From JACCVG01 sp034664165 (lineage in GTDB: Bacteria; Actinomycetota; Thermoleophilia; Solirubrobacterales; Thermoleophilaceae), in the NCBI GenBank assembly GCA_034664165.1, contig JAXDIE010000049.1:1-54337 (forward strand): a stretch of DNA of 54,337 nucleotides. Direction: 5' to 3'. Under the pieces are notes generated by a model. It was not told the origin of the DNA and searched no databases. It saw only the letters and a program-made list of their open reading frames with translations. Numbering within the stretch: position 1 is the first letter of the stretch; each line of letters begins with the position of its first letter. Below are positions 39,790 to 47,743 of this stretch, one piece after another. The translations under genes and the position numbers were made by a program.

Positions 39790-40846
39790 GCCCTTGCGGA
39801 CGCTGACCCGCAAGGAGCTGACGGCAGCGCTGGCTGCCCGCCAGATGCTGCTCGAGCGGCAGAAGCTCTCCCCCACCGCCGCCATCGCCCGGCTCACGCC
39901 GCTCCAGGGTCAGCACTCGCCCGCGCCGTTCGTGGCGCTGGCGGCGCGGCTCGATGGCTTCGCGCGGCCCGATCTGGAGCGCGCGCTGTCGCGGGGCAGC
40001 GTGGTGAAGACCACGATCATGCGGCACACCCTGCATCTGGCCGCCGGCGCGGACTACCCGGCATACGCCCAGCTGTCCCGCCAGACCCACCTCCGCGCCT
40101 GGCGCAACCGCTATCGGCACCTGGACGAGGCGAAGGTCGTGGCGGAGCTCGGTGAGTGGTTCACGGAGCCGCGCACCAACCCCGAGATCCGGGAGAAGGT
40201 CGGCCGCTACGAAGGGGTGACCGACGAGGAGTGGGTGCCGATCAGCTTCGCCCGGACGGTTCTGCCGCTGGTGCAGGTCCCTCCGGCGGGGTACTGGAGC
40301 CAGCCGCGGCTGCCCCTGTTCGTGGTCGACCCCAGGCCGCTGCCCTCGCCCGCGGACGCCGCCGAGCTGGCGCTACGCCGCTATCTGGCCGCGTTCGGGC
40401 CGGCGAGCCGGCGCGACATGGCGGCGTGGGCGGGCGCGACTCAGCGCGACTTCACCGACGCCCTGGTGCGCGTGAAGACCGTCTCGTACGTCGATGAACA
40501 GGGCACGGAGTTGTTCGACCTTCCCGGCCGGCCGCTGCCGCCGGCGTCGACGCCCATCCCGGTGCGCCTGCTGGCTCGCTGGGATCAGCCGCTGCTTGCC
40601 CACGCCGACCGCGCGCGGATCATTCCGCCGGAGATCGAGCCGCTGAAGCTCACGCATAGCGGCGACCAGACGGTGACGGTCGACGGCCGGGTGGCCGCCA
40701 GCTGGCAGATCGAGACCCGCGGCGAGAAAGCGAAGCTCTTGATCACGTCTCACGCCGACATCCCGCGCTCGGCGATGTCCCAGATTCGCGCCGAGGGGCA
40801 GCGGATGGCGGCGATCCTGTTCCCCGAAATCCGGAATCTCAGTTAG
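39761..40846 (+). CDS. AlkZ-like winged-helix protein (HTH_42), 361 aa
   Basis: Member of the winged-helix family that includes AlkZ/YcaQ DNA glycosylases. The N-terminal helix-turn-helix-like repeat (about 15-60) contains the family motif Q-x-Q in LTPLQGQHSPAPF. Middle and C-terminal domains follow (FARTVLPLVQVPPAGYWSQ, FVVDPRPL, RLLARWDQPLLAHADR). The family acts on interstrand crosslinks or minor-groove adducts in known cases, but many single members are uncharacterised. Starts at GTG 39761 or TTG 39794; the first overlaps the upstream gene by 29 nt. Confidence 0.85.
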   Translation: MAAARALGPRPLRTLTRKELTAALAARQMLLERQKLSPTAAIARLTPLQGQHSPAPFVALAARLDGFARPDLERALSRGSVVKTTIMRHTLHLAAGADYPAYAQLSRQTHLRAWRNRYRHLDEAKVVAELGEWFTEPRTNPEIREKVGRYEGVTDEEWVPISFARTVLPLVQVPPAGYWSQPRLPLFVVDPRPLPSPADAAELALRRYLAAFGPASRRDMAAWAGATQRDFTDALVRVKTVSYVDEQGTELFDLPGRPLPPASTPIPVRLLARWDQPLLAHADRARIIPPEIEPLKLTHSGDQTVTVDGRVAASWQIETRGEKAKLLITSHADIPRSAMSQIRAEGQRMAAILFPEIRNLS

Positions 40847-40855
40847 CTTTCCTGC

Positions 40856-41245
40856 ATGTTCCGCACCGGCTTGGCCGTCACGCTGGCCCTCTCCGCAGCG
40901 CTCGTGGGCGCCCCCACGGCCTCTGCGGCGTGCCCGCCGCAGACCCGCGAGCAGTACGACCGCGCCGCCAAGGTCGTGGTGAAGGGCAAGTTCCTCAACG
41001 GGTCGACTGGGTCGAACGGCCGGCTGATCTCCCCCGCTCCTTTCCGTGTGACCAAGTACATAAAGGGCGACGGGCACAAGGAGATCACCGTGGACACCGC
41101 ACCGGTCGACGTCGTCGAGGGGCCGACCTCCATCGAGCTCAGGATCAGCCCCAAGCCGGGCGAGCGCTGGCGCCTGCCCGGAAGGTTTGCCAAGAGCGGC
41201 GTGCTCAAGAGCACCACCTGCGACGGCGCCACTAGACTTCACTGA
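40856..41245 (+). CDS. Small secreted protein, 129 aa
   Basis: Sec signal peptide at residues 1-24 (MFRTGLAVTLALSAALV; cleavage after ASA), then a mature domain of about 105 residues with two Cys (ACPPQ near the new N-terminus and TTCDG near the end) that may form a disulfide. The core (AKVVVKGKFLNGS, PFRVTKYIKGDGHKEITV) looks like a beta-sandwich. No recognised family. It ends one nt before the LuxR-type gene. Confidence 0.72.
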   Translation: MFRTGLAVTLALSAALVGAPTASAACPPQTREQYDRAAKVVVKGKFLNGSTGSNGRLISPAPFRVTKYIKGDGHKEITVDTAPVDVVEGPTSIELRISPKPGERWRLPGRFAKSGVLKSTTCDGATRLH

Positions 41246-41246
41246 C

Positions 41247-41513
41247 ATGTCGATCAGCCGATTCCGATCAGATGAGCTAACCGCACGCGAGCTGGAGATA
41301 GCCACGCGAGTGGCCGACGGGGCCACCAATCGCGAGGTCGGCGAGGAGCTCTCGCTCAGCTCCAGGACGGTCGAAGCTCACCTGAGGCGGATCTTCAAGA
41401 AGACGGGCGTCAGCTCCAGGACCGGGCTGGCCGCGCACATGTTCCGCTCGGGCATGATCGGCGGCCTCTCCGCGATCGACTGGATCTTCGGCGTCGAGCT
41501 GCTGCCTCTCTGA
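41247..41513 (+). CDS. Stand-alone LuxR/NarL-type HTH protein, 88 aa
   Basis: A single GerE/LuxR helix-turn-helix domain with almost nothing else. LTARELEIATRVADGATNREVGEELSL continues into SRTVEAHLRRIFKKTGVSSRT, the full four-helix pattern, with the usual T-x-RE start and the recognition helix in SSRTVEAHLRRIF. There is no receiver or sensor domain; the tail (FRSGMIGGLSAIDWIFG) is hydrophobic. It may be a free-standing regulator or antagonist. Convergent with the ABC ATPase. Confidence 0.85.
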   Translation: MSISRFRSDELTARELEIATRVADGATNREVGEELSLSSRTVEAHLRRIFKKTGVSSRTGLAAHMFRSGMIGGLSAIDWIFGVELLPL

Positions 41514-41529
41514 GGGCAGCCACATGCCC
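41514..41529. terminator. Weak hairpin between LuxR-type gene and ABC operon
   Basis: GGGCA-GCCACA-TGCCC (5-bp stem, 6-nt loop) in the 19-nt gap between the convergent genes ending at 41513 and 41533. No T-tract. Confidence 0.3.
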
Positions 41530-41532
41530 GCC

Positions 41533-42270
41533 CTAGAGGCGTAGCCGGCGGAGGAACCGCTGGGTCTCGGGCTGCTGGGGATCCCCCAGCACCTGCTCGG
41601 GCGGTCCGATTTCGACGATCCGACCCTCGTGCAGGAACGCGACGCTGTCCGCGACCTCGCGCGCAAAGCCCATCTCGTGGGTCGCCAGCATCATCGTGAC
41701 CCCCTCCCCCTTGAGGTCCCGGATGGCCTCGAGCACGTCGCCGACCAGCTCCGGGTCCAGGGCGCTGGTCACCTCGTCGAGCAGAAGCGCCCGCGGCCGC
41801 GAAGCGAAGGCTCGTACCATCGCCACGCGCTGCTGCTGGCCGCCCGAGAGCGAGTCGGGACGGTCGCGCTCGCGGTCTGCGAGCCCGAAGCGCGCCAGCA
41901 GCTCGCGGCCGCGCTCCTCCGCCTGTGCGCGTGGCACGCCGTGTGCCCGGACCTCGCCGAGCACCACGTTCTCGAGCACCGTCATGTGGGGGAAGAGGTT
42001 GTAGGCCTGGAACACCAGCCCCAGGCGCCGCCGGACCACCACCTTGTCCACGGACGGGTCGGTGATCACCTCGCCGTCCAGCAGGATGTCGCCGTCATCG
42101 ATCTCCTCCAGAAGGTCGGCGCAGCGCAACAGGGTCGACTTGCCGGAGCCAGACGCCCCGATCAGCGCCACGGCGCGGTGCTCCTCAACCGCCAGATCGA
42201 TCCCGCGCAGGACCTCGGTGTCGCCGAAGGCCTTGGTCACGCCCTTCATCTCCAGCACCGGGACGCTCAT
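41533..42270 (-). CDS. Polar amino acid ABC transporter ATPase (GlnQ/HisP-like), 245 aa
   Basis: ATP-binding subunit. Walker A GASGSGKSTLLR, Q-loop AYNLFPHMTVLENV, signature LSGGQQQRVAMVRA, Walker B ALLLDEVTSALDP and switch LATHEMGFAREV are all present. The last is typical of PAAT ATPases. Overlaps the permease stop by 4 nt. Part of a three-gene operon (binding protein, permease, ATPase). Confidence 0.95.
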   Translation of the reverse strand: MSVPVLEMKGVTKAFGDTEVLRGIDLAVEEHRAVALIGASGSGKSTLLRCADLLEEIDDGDILLDGEVITDPSVDKVVVRRRLGLVFQAYNLFPHMTVLENVVLGEVRAHGVPRAQAEERGRELLARFGLADRERDRPDSLSGGQQQRVAMVRAFASRPRALLLDEVTSALDPELVGDVLEAIRDLKGEGVTMMLATHEMGFAREVADSVAFLHEGRIVEIGPPEQVLGDPQQPETQRFLRRLRL

Positions 42271-43103
42271 GCCTTGACTCCCGATTGCCCGCCGAGCCTG
42301 TCCACCAGGCGCGCCATCGGGACGGTGACGGCCAGGTAGAGGACGGCCGCCGCGATCAGCGGCGAGTAGTTGAACGTCGATGCCGCCGTGATCTCGGCAA
42401 TCCGGAACGCCTCCTGCGGGCCGAGGATCGAGATCAGCGCCACGTCCTTCTGCAACGAGATGAAGTCGTTGAGCAACGGCGGCCCGACGCGGCGGATGGC
42501 CTGGGGCAGGATCACGTGCCGGAGTGCGCGGCTGGGCGTGAGCCCCAGCGCCAGAGCCGCGTCACGCTGGCTGCGGTGGATCGAGGCGATGCCGGCCCGG
42601 TACACCTCGGCCACGTAGGCGCTGTAGGAGAGGGAGAGCGCGATGCCGCCCAGGACGACCGGATTGGTGGGCAGGCCGGAGAGCTGGAGCGCGGGGATGC
42701 CGAAGCCCACGAGGTAGACCAGGAGGATGGTCGGGATGCCGCGGAAGAGGTCCGTGTAGACCGTCGCGATCAGCCGGAACGGGAAGAGCGCGGGCGAGGT
42801 GCTGGTCCGCACCAACGCGATCACCAGCCCCAGGATCAGCACGACGACCTCGACGATCACGAACATCTTCACGTCGAGCCAGAAGCCACCGAGCACGTCC
42901 GGGAACGAAGACTTGATCGCCTTCCACGAGAAGAAGGTCTCCTGTACCGCGGGCCAGCCAGGGCTCGTGACCACCAGCGCGGCCAGGCCGCCGAGGACCA
43001 GCACGGACGAACCGATCGCGATCGCGATCCCACGCCGGGAACGGATCCGCTTGGCGGCCGCCCGCTGCTCTCGGCGGCTAGCTGGGTGGGAGCTGCGGGG
43101 CAC
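42267..43103 (-). CDS. Polar amino acid ABC transporter permease (HisM/GlnP-like), 278 aa
   Basis: Inner-membrane subunit with about five or six segments. A first hydrophobic segment is at about residue 27-48, and the conserved EAA loop is VYRAGIASIHRSQRDAALALGL with the family GLTPSRALRHVILPQAIRRV. The basic N-terminus (RREQRAAAKRIRSRRG) is cytosolic. Starts with GTG 43103, overlapping the binding-protein gene by 26 nt. Confidence 0.94.
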   Translation of the reverse strand: MPRSSHPASRREQRAAAKRIRSRRGIAIAIGSSVLVLGGLAALVVTSPGWPAVQETFFSWKAIKSSFPDVLGGFWLDVKMFVIVEVVVLILGLVIALVRTSTSPALFPFRLIATVYTDLFRGIPTILLVYLVGFGIPALQLSGLPTNPVVLGGIALSLSYSAYVAEVYRAGIASIHRSQRDAALALGLTPSRALRHVILPQAIRRVGPPLLNDFISLQKDVALISILGPQEAFRIAEITAASTFNYSPLIAAAVLYLAVTVPMARLVDRLGGQSGVKA

Positions 43104-43941
43104 CGGCCGCCTGGCTCATCCAGCGGTCGGTGATCTGCTTGAGCTCGCCCGACTGGTCGATGTCCTCGACCGCCTTCGACACGCACGCCGTAAGCGGCGA
43201 GCCCTTCTGCAGTAGCGCTCCCCACTGGTCACCGCCGGGCGCGGGGAACTGGCCCACCACCTCGGCGTCGGGCACCTGGGTCGCGGTCAGATAGAGCGCG
43301 GTGGGGACATCGACCACCACGACGTCAACCGAGCCCTGCTTGAGCGCCGCGACAACGTCGTTCGAGTTGTCGAACACCTGCGGCTGCGAGGTGGGCGCTA
43401 TCACGGAGTTCACCGCATCGAGGCTCGTCGTTCCGATCTGCACGCCGATCTTCGAGTCGGCCAGGTCGGCGAGCGTCTTGGCATCCGCCGCGGGCGAGCC
43501 CTTCGACACCACGATGGCCTGGTTGGCCGTGTAGTACGGAGAGGAGAAGTCGACCTGCTTGGCCCGCTTGGGCGTGATCGAGATCTGGTTGACGTCGAAG
43601 TCGAAGTCCTTCGGGCCGGGCGCGTAGGAGGCGTTGAACGGGACGACCGTCCACTTGACCTGATCCGGGCCGTAGCCCAGGTCCTTGGCCATCGCGTAGA
43701 CCACCGCGCTCTCGAACCCCTTGCCGTTGGACGGGTCGTTGTCCTGGAAGTAGGGCGGGTAGGCGGGCTTGTCGGTCGCCACCGTGAGCGTCCCCTTCGA
43801 CACCGTCTGCAGGGCGTCCGGCGTGCAGTCGCCGGTCGCGGCAGTGGTCTGCGTCACGATCGGAGCGGGCTCGCCACAGCCCGCGACGGCCGCAGCGACA
43901 CAGCCGAAAAGCGCCAGGGATGTGAAGACCTTGCGAACGAT
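43078..43941 (-). CDS. Amino acid ABC transporter substrate-binding lipoprotein with atypical start, 287 aa
   Basis: Extracytoplasmic binding protein (SBP family 3). The mature domain starts near KGTLTVATDKPAYPPY and contains FDFDVNQISITPKRAKQVDFSSPYY. A lipoprotein signal peptide is encoded in frame before the first GTG (43857): VFTSLALFGCVAAAVAGC, with lipobox VAGC (Cys22). No ATG, GTG or TTG exists between an in-frame TAG upstream and the lipobox. An ATC at 43939-43941, preceded at 7 nt by AGGA, gives a peptide of the expected length. ATC initiation is an inference; GTG 43857 would give an unlipidated protein. Confidence 0.82.
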   Translation of the reverse strand: MVRKVFTSLALFGCVAAAVAGCGEPAPIVTQTTAATGDCTPDALQTVSKGTLTVATDKPAYPPYFQDNDPSNGKGFESAVVYAMAKDLGYGPDQVKWTVVPFNASYAPGPKDFDFDVNQISITPKRAKQVDFSSPYYTANQAIVVSKGSPAADAKTLADLADSKIGVQIGTTSLDAVNSVIAPTSQPQVFDNSNDVVAALKQGSVDVVVVDVPTALYLTATQVPDAEVVGQFPAPGGDQWGALLQKGSPLTACVSKAVEDIDQSGELKQITDRWMSQAAGAPQLPPS

Positions 43942-44029
43942 GGGCGGATCCTATGCGACCGAATAGCATGCGGTCATCCCAGGACTGCACGACCCCACGC
44001 TCGTTTCCCTGACCGAGACGTCTGGTGAG

Positions 44030-45238
44030 TTGATCCAGCGCGTGGCCGGGGAGTCGCTGCCCGAGCTGGCTCCCACGATCCTCGAGTGCTGCGCCGTGAT
44101 CGAGCGCGAGCAGCCGGAGCTCCGCGACGAAGAGCTCTCCCGGGCGCTGTTCGCCTCCGCCGAGGCCAACCTCACGGAGATCTTCACGATGCTCCGGGAC
44201 GGGATACCGGTAGAGCAGACGGTCGCGCCGCGCGGAGCCATCGCCTTGGCTGGCGTGATGGTCCGCCGCGACCAGCCCCTCGCTTCGCTCCTCCGGGCCT
44301 ATCGGATCGGGATGCAGTTCCTCTGCCAGTTCTGGAACACCGAGCTGAACATCCGGGCCACGGATCAAGCCGTGCTGGCCGACGCGCTGGATCAGTGGAA
44401 CGACTTCCTGTTCGACTACGTGGACCGCGTGGCCGAAGCCGTGACCGTCGAGTACGCCGCGGCGCGCGAGCGCTGGGCGCGGTCCGCTGCGGCACTCAAG
44501 GCCGAAACCGCGCTCGAGATCCTGGCCGGCGAGTCGATCGACCCGGACGCCGGCTCGCGGCGGCTCGGATATGAGCTGCGCCGGGGCCACCTCGGGTTCG
44601 TGCTCTGGGGCCACGTGCCCGAGGACGGCGATGACCTGATGCGCGAGCTGGAGACCGCGGCGCTCGGGATCGCACGCGACCTTGGCTGCTCGCGGCCTCT
44701 GCTGATTCCCCGTGGCCGCGCGGAGCTATGGCTCTGGTCCGGCTGCGAGGAGGGCGTTTCGGAGGACACGCTCGCCGGGCTGGCCGCGCGCCATCTGGCT
44801 GGGCACGGCATCGCGGCGGCCAGCGGACGCACCTGCGCCGACGTCGAGGGCTTCCGCCACTCACACGAAGAGGCAATCCACGCACAGCAGATCGCGCGCC
44901 TGGCCGGTTCCCGGATCGGCTGCCTCACGCGCTACGGAACCGTGGCCGTGGAGTCCCTCCTGATGGCCGACCCCGAGCGGGCGGCGGAGTTCGCCCGCCG
45001 CGAGCTCGGCGAGCTGGCCGGCGACGACGACTCCAGCGCCCGGCTGCGCGCCACCACCGCGGTGTTCTTCGAGTGCGGCCTCAAGCTCGCGACCACCGCG
45101 AGGCGGCTGGGAATCCACCAGAACACCGTGACCTACCGGATCCACCGGGTCGAGGACATGCTCGGCCACGGCATCAGCGAGCGGCGCTTCGAGCTCGAGG
45201 CCGCGCTGAAGGTGTTTCCGCTAGTCGCCCGCCGCTGA
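44030..45238 (+). CDS. PucR/CdaR-type transcriptional regulator, 402 aa
   Basis: The C-terminal PucR HTH (about 335-395) shows FFECGLKLATTARRLGIHQNTVTYR. A GGDEF-like middle (about 170-330) and an N-terminal RsbRD/sensor-type helical domain (1-150) precede it. The frame stays coding-like upstream to a TAG at 43964, but the first standard start is TTG 44030, so the N-terminus may be longer (CTG 43985 is in frame). Diverges from the amino acid ABC operon, a likely target. Its end overlaps the convergent enoyl-CoA hydratase gene by 18 nt. Confidence 0.87.
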   Translation: MIQRVAGESLPELAPTILECCAVIEREQPELRDEELSRALFASAEANLTEIFTMLRDGIPVEQTVAPRGAIALAGVMVRRDQPLASLLRAYRIGMQFLCQFWNTELNIRATDQAVLADALDQWNDFLFDYVDRVAEAVTVEYAAARERWARSAAALKAETALEILAGESIDPDAGSRRLGYELRRGHLGFVLWGHVPEDGDDLMRELETAALGIARDLGCSRPLLIPRGRAELWLWSGCEEGVSEDTLAGLAARHLAGHGIAAASGRTCADVEGFRHSHEEAIHAQQIARLAGSRIGCLTRYGTVAVESLLMADPERAAEFARRELGELAGDDDSSARLRATTAVFFECGLKLATTARRLGIHQNTVTYRIHRVEDMLGHGISERRFELEAALKVFPLVARR

Positions 45239-46039
45239 CGGGAACCTCGGCGGGCGCTTCTCGCCCAGGGCCTTGACGCCCTCGGCGGCGTCGGGCCCCA
45301 GGAAGGCGAGCATCTCGTAGGCGGTGGAGGCGTCGAACGCGGGCCGCGCCTGGTTCAGCCAGTGGTTGAGCGTGCGCTTGGTCCAGCGGATGGCGTGCTG
45401 CGGGCCCTGCGCGAGGTCCGAGGCGACCTCCAGGGCCGCCGGCAGGACGTTGTCCTGGGGTTCGCAAAGGCTCACCAGCCCCAGCCGCTCGGCCTCGCGG
45501 CCGTCGATCATCTTGGCTGTGAGGAGGAGGTACTTGGCCTTGGCCATGCCGCAGAGCAGGGGCCAGACCACTGCCGCGTGGTCACCGGCCACCACGCCGA
45601 TCCGGGTGTGGCCGTCGGTGATCCGGGCCTCCTCGGCGATGACGGAGATGTCGGCCATCAGGGCGACTGCCAGGCCAGCGCCGACCGCGGCGCCATTGAT
45701 CGCCGAGATGATCACCTTCGGGCAATCGATCATGTTCGTCACCAGCTCCTGCGCCTCGCGCGCGGTGGCGGCGGCCAGCTCCCAGTCCTTGATGAGGACC
45801 TCGAGCAGCTCGACGTCGCCTCCCGGGCAGAAGGTCTTGCCTGCGCCTGTGATCACCGCGACCATGGTCTGCGGGTCGGCATCGACGTCCTTCCACACAT
45901 TGGTCAATTCGCTGTGGAGCACCGCGTTCGTGGCGTTGTGTCGCTCCGGGCGGTCGATGGTGATGAGCAGAACGCCCGGGCTGGGCCGCTCGAAGCGGAG
46001 GTGTTCGTACTTCTCCCAGCGATCCATGACGGGCATCAT
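45221..46039 (-). CDS. Enoyl-CoA hydratase/isomerase family protein, 272 aa
   Basis: Crotonase-fold enzyme. The oxyanion-hole motifs are VITGAGKTFCPGGDVE (about residue 70) and INGAAVGAGLAVALMADISV (about 120). The catalytic position that is Glu in hydratases aligns near DGHTRIGVVAGDHAAVVW; the Glu pair is not clear, so isomerase or hydrolase activity is also possible. ATG 46039 or 46027 (MDRWEKYEHL). Starts only 14 nt from the divergent SDR gene. Confidence 0.88.
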   Translation of the reverse strand: MMPVMDRWEKYEHLRFERPSPGVLLITIDRPERHNATNAVLHSELTNVWKDVDADPQTMVAVITGAGKTFCPGGDVELLEVLIKDWELAAATAREAQELVTNMIDCPKVIISAINGAAVGAGLAVALMADISVIAEEARITDGHTRIGVVAGDHAAVVWPLLCGMAKAKYLLLTAKMIDGREAERLGLVSLCEPQDNVLPAALEVASDLAQGPQHAIRWTKRTLNHWLNQARPAFDASTAYEMLAFLGPDAAEGVKALGEKRPPRFPSAAGD

Positions 46040-46053
46040 CTACGGTTCGGCGC

Positions 46054-46800
46054 ATGACCGCACTTGTGACGGGAGGAGCAAGGGGGATCGGCCGCTCGAT
46101 CGCCCTGGCGCTGGCCGAGGATGGGCACGACGTGGCGGTGGCGGACCTGCTCACCCAGGGCGCAGAGAAGACCGCCGACATGGCCCGCGCCGCCGGTGCC
46201 GGCTCGATCGCCGTGACGATGGACATCACCGACACCGCGCAGGTGATCGCCGGGGTCGCGCGCGTGAATGAGGAGCTGGGCCCGATCGACGTGCTTGTGA
46301 ACAACGCCGGCTGGGACGAGCTCAAGCCGTTCGTCGACACCGATGAGGAGTTCTGGGACAAGGTGATCGACATCAACTTCAAGGGCTGCCTGCGAGTAAC
46401 CCACGCCGTTCTGCCGGGGATGCTCGAGCGCGGCCGCGGCTCGATCGTCAACCTGAGCTCCGACGCCGGCCGGGTCGGGTCATCGCTCGAATCGGTCTAC
46501 GCGGGCGCCAAGGGAGCCGTGATCGCCTTCACCAAGACGATCGCGCGCGAGGCGGCATCGAAGGGAGTCCGGGCCAACGTTGTGTGCCCGGGGCCCACGG
46601 AAACCGCACTCCTCAAGGGCATCGCCGATGCGGCCCCGGACGCCGAGAAGGTGATTGCGGCCATGACCCGGGCCGTGCCGATGAAGCGCTTGGGGCAGCC
46701 CGAGGACGTTGCAGGTGCCGTGGCCTTCCTCTGCTCGGACCGCGCGGCGTTCGTGACGGGCCAGACGCTCTCCGTGAGCGGCGGCCTGACGATGGCGTAG
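46054..46800 (+). CDS. SDR oxidoreductase, BadH-like, 248 aa
   Basis: NAD(P)-dependent short-chain dehydrogenase. TGGARGIGRS is the cofactor loop, NNAG at about 88, and the catalytic S-Y-K as SSDAG (Ser), YAGAK (Tyr/Lys). The segment VLVNNAGWDELKPFVDT resembles BadH, 2-hydroxycyclohexanecarboxyl-CoA dehydrogenase of cyclohexanecarboxylate degradation. A 3-oxoacyl-ACP reductase-type activity is the alternative. Divergent from an enoyl-CoA hydratase-like gene; no ribosome site is evident before ATG 46054. Confidence 0.9.
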   Translation: MTALVTGGARGIGRSIALALAEDGHDVAVADLLTQGAEKTADMARAAGAGSIAVTMDITDTAQVIAGVARVNEELGPIDVLVNNAGWDELKPFVDTDEEFWDKVIDINFKGCLRVTHAVLPGMLERGRGSIVNLSSDAGRVGSSLESVYAGAKGAVIAFTKTIAREAASKGVRANVVCPGPTETALLKGIADAAPDAEKVIAAMTRAVPMKRLGQPEDVAGAVAFLCSDRAAFVTGQTLSVSGGLTMA

Positions 46801-46804
46801 ACGC

Positions 46805-47275
46805 TCAGGCGGCGGTGTACTCGGCCAGGCGGGCGGCTGCCTTCTTCTGAACCCCGCCGCGCACGATCGGCGTCCAGCCAAGAAGCTGGCCGATCGGCCC
46901 GAGCGCCTGGCTCGACCAGCGGTGGAAGCTGAACCGGTCGATGTGCTCGGAGATCAGGCCGTCCTTGAACTTGAAGGTCGCCTGGATGTCGTTGATCACC
47001 GGGCGGCCGGTCTGGGTGAAGACATAGTGGGCGCGCCAGTGCGCGGATCCGGTTGTGTCGTCGGCATCGTGCTCGAGCAGCTCGATCTTCAGGTCGCCGG
47101 GGCCCTCGGTGAGCATCTGCCACATGGCGCCTGCCTGGCTGCCCTTGAGATCGGTGAACACCGGGTCCGAGAAGCGCACGTCGGGCGCGTAGCAGGACGC
47201 CATTGTCTTGCCATCACCCTGCGCGAAGGCGCCGTAGAACTTCTCGATCAGCTGGACGTTGGCTGCATTGGACAT
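46805..47275 (-). CDS. NTF2/SnoaL-like protein, 156 aa
   Basis: Small cone-shaped fold of the NTF2/ketosteroid isomerase superfamily. LIEKFYGAFAQGDGKTMASCYAPDVRFSD is the typical opening; the strands around HWRAHYVFTQTGRPVIND and IQATFKFKDGLISEHID complete the pocket. Last gene of the minus-strand ketone-carboxylase operon, 4 nt downstream of a second NTF2-like gene. Activity unknown; enzymes of this fold do isomerisation, cyclisation or dehydration. Confidence 0.85.
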   Translation of the reverse strand: MSNAANVQLIEKFYGAFAQGDGKTMASCYAPDVRFSDPVFTDLKGSQAGAMWQMLTEGPGDLKIELLEHDADDTTGSAHWRAHYVFTQTGRPVINDIQATFKFKDGLISEHIDRFSFHRWSSQALGPIGQLLGWTPIVRGGVQKKAAARLAEYTAA

Positions 47276-47279
47276 CGGT

Positions 47280-47729
47280 TCAGTCCTCCTGGAGTGCGGG
47301 GGCCGCCTGCACGAGCCCCAGTTGGCTGAGAATGGTCGCGGCGTCGAAGTAGACCCGCTCGCAGATGATCCGGTCGCCCTCGAACAGGAAGAAGGCGACG
47401 GTGCGGCAGGTGAACTCCTTGCCGGTGGCGGGGATCCCCCGTAGCGGCCCCAGATGGGTCCCCTTGAGGTCGAATTCGACGATCACGCTCGCGTCCGTGT
47501 GGTGCAACTCGATCAACTCGTTGCGCTGGTCGGGAAACGCGATGCGCGTGTCCTCGAAGTACTGCCGGACGGCCTCCTCGCCGTCGAAGACATCGCCCGT
47601 GGGGATGATCTCGTAGCGCGGATGGCCGAAGGTGCCGATGGTGGTGTCGAAGTCGTGCACGTTCTCCGACTCCATGTGCTCGATCACCACCGCCTTGCGG
47701 CGTTCGCGCAGCTCCTGGTCGCCCGTCAT
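47280..47729 (-). CDS. SnoaL-like (NTF2 superfamily) protein, 149 aa
   Basis: ERRKAVVIEHMESENVHDFDTTIGTF followed by HPRYEIIPTGDVFDGEEAVRQYFED is the usual ester-cyclase/SnoaL layout, with a polar pocket His/Asp. RIICERVYFDAATILSQLG closes the domain. Located 14 nt after the HyuB-like gene and 4 nt before the other NTF2-like gene, so it is part of the operon. It may handle the product of ketone carboxylation; not demonstrated. Confidence 0.85.
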   Translation of the reverse strand: MTGDQELRERRKAVVIEHMESENVHDFDTTIGTFGHPRYEIIPTGDVFDGEEAVRQYFEDTRIAFPDQRNELIELHHTDASVIVEFDLKGTHLGPLRGIPATGKEFTCRTVAFFLFEGDRIICERVYFDAATILSQLGLVQAAPALQED

Positions 47730-47743
47730 GAGGCGACCCTACT

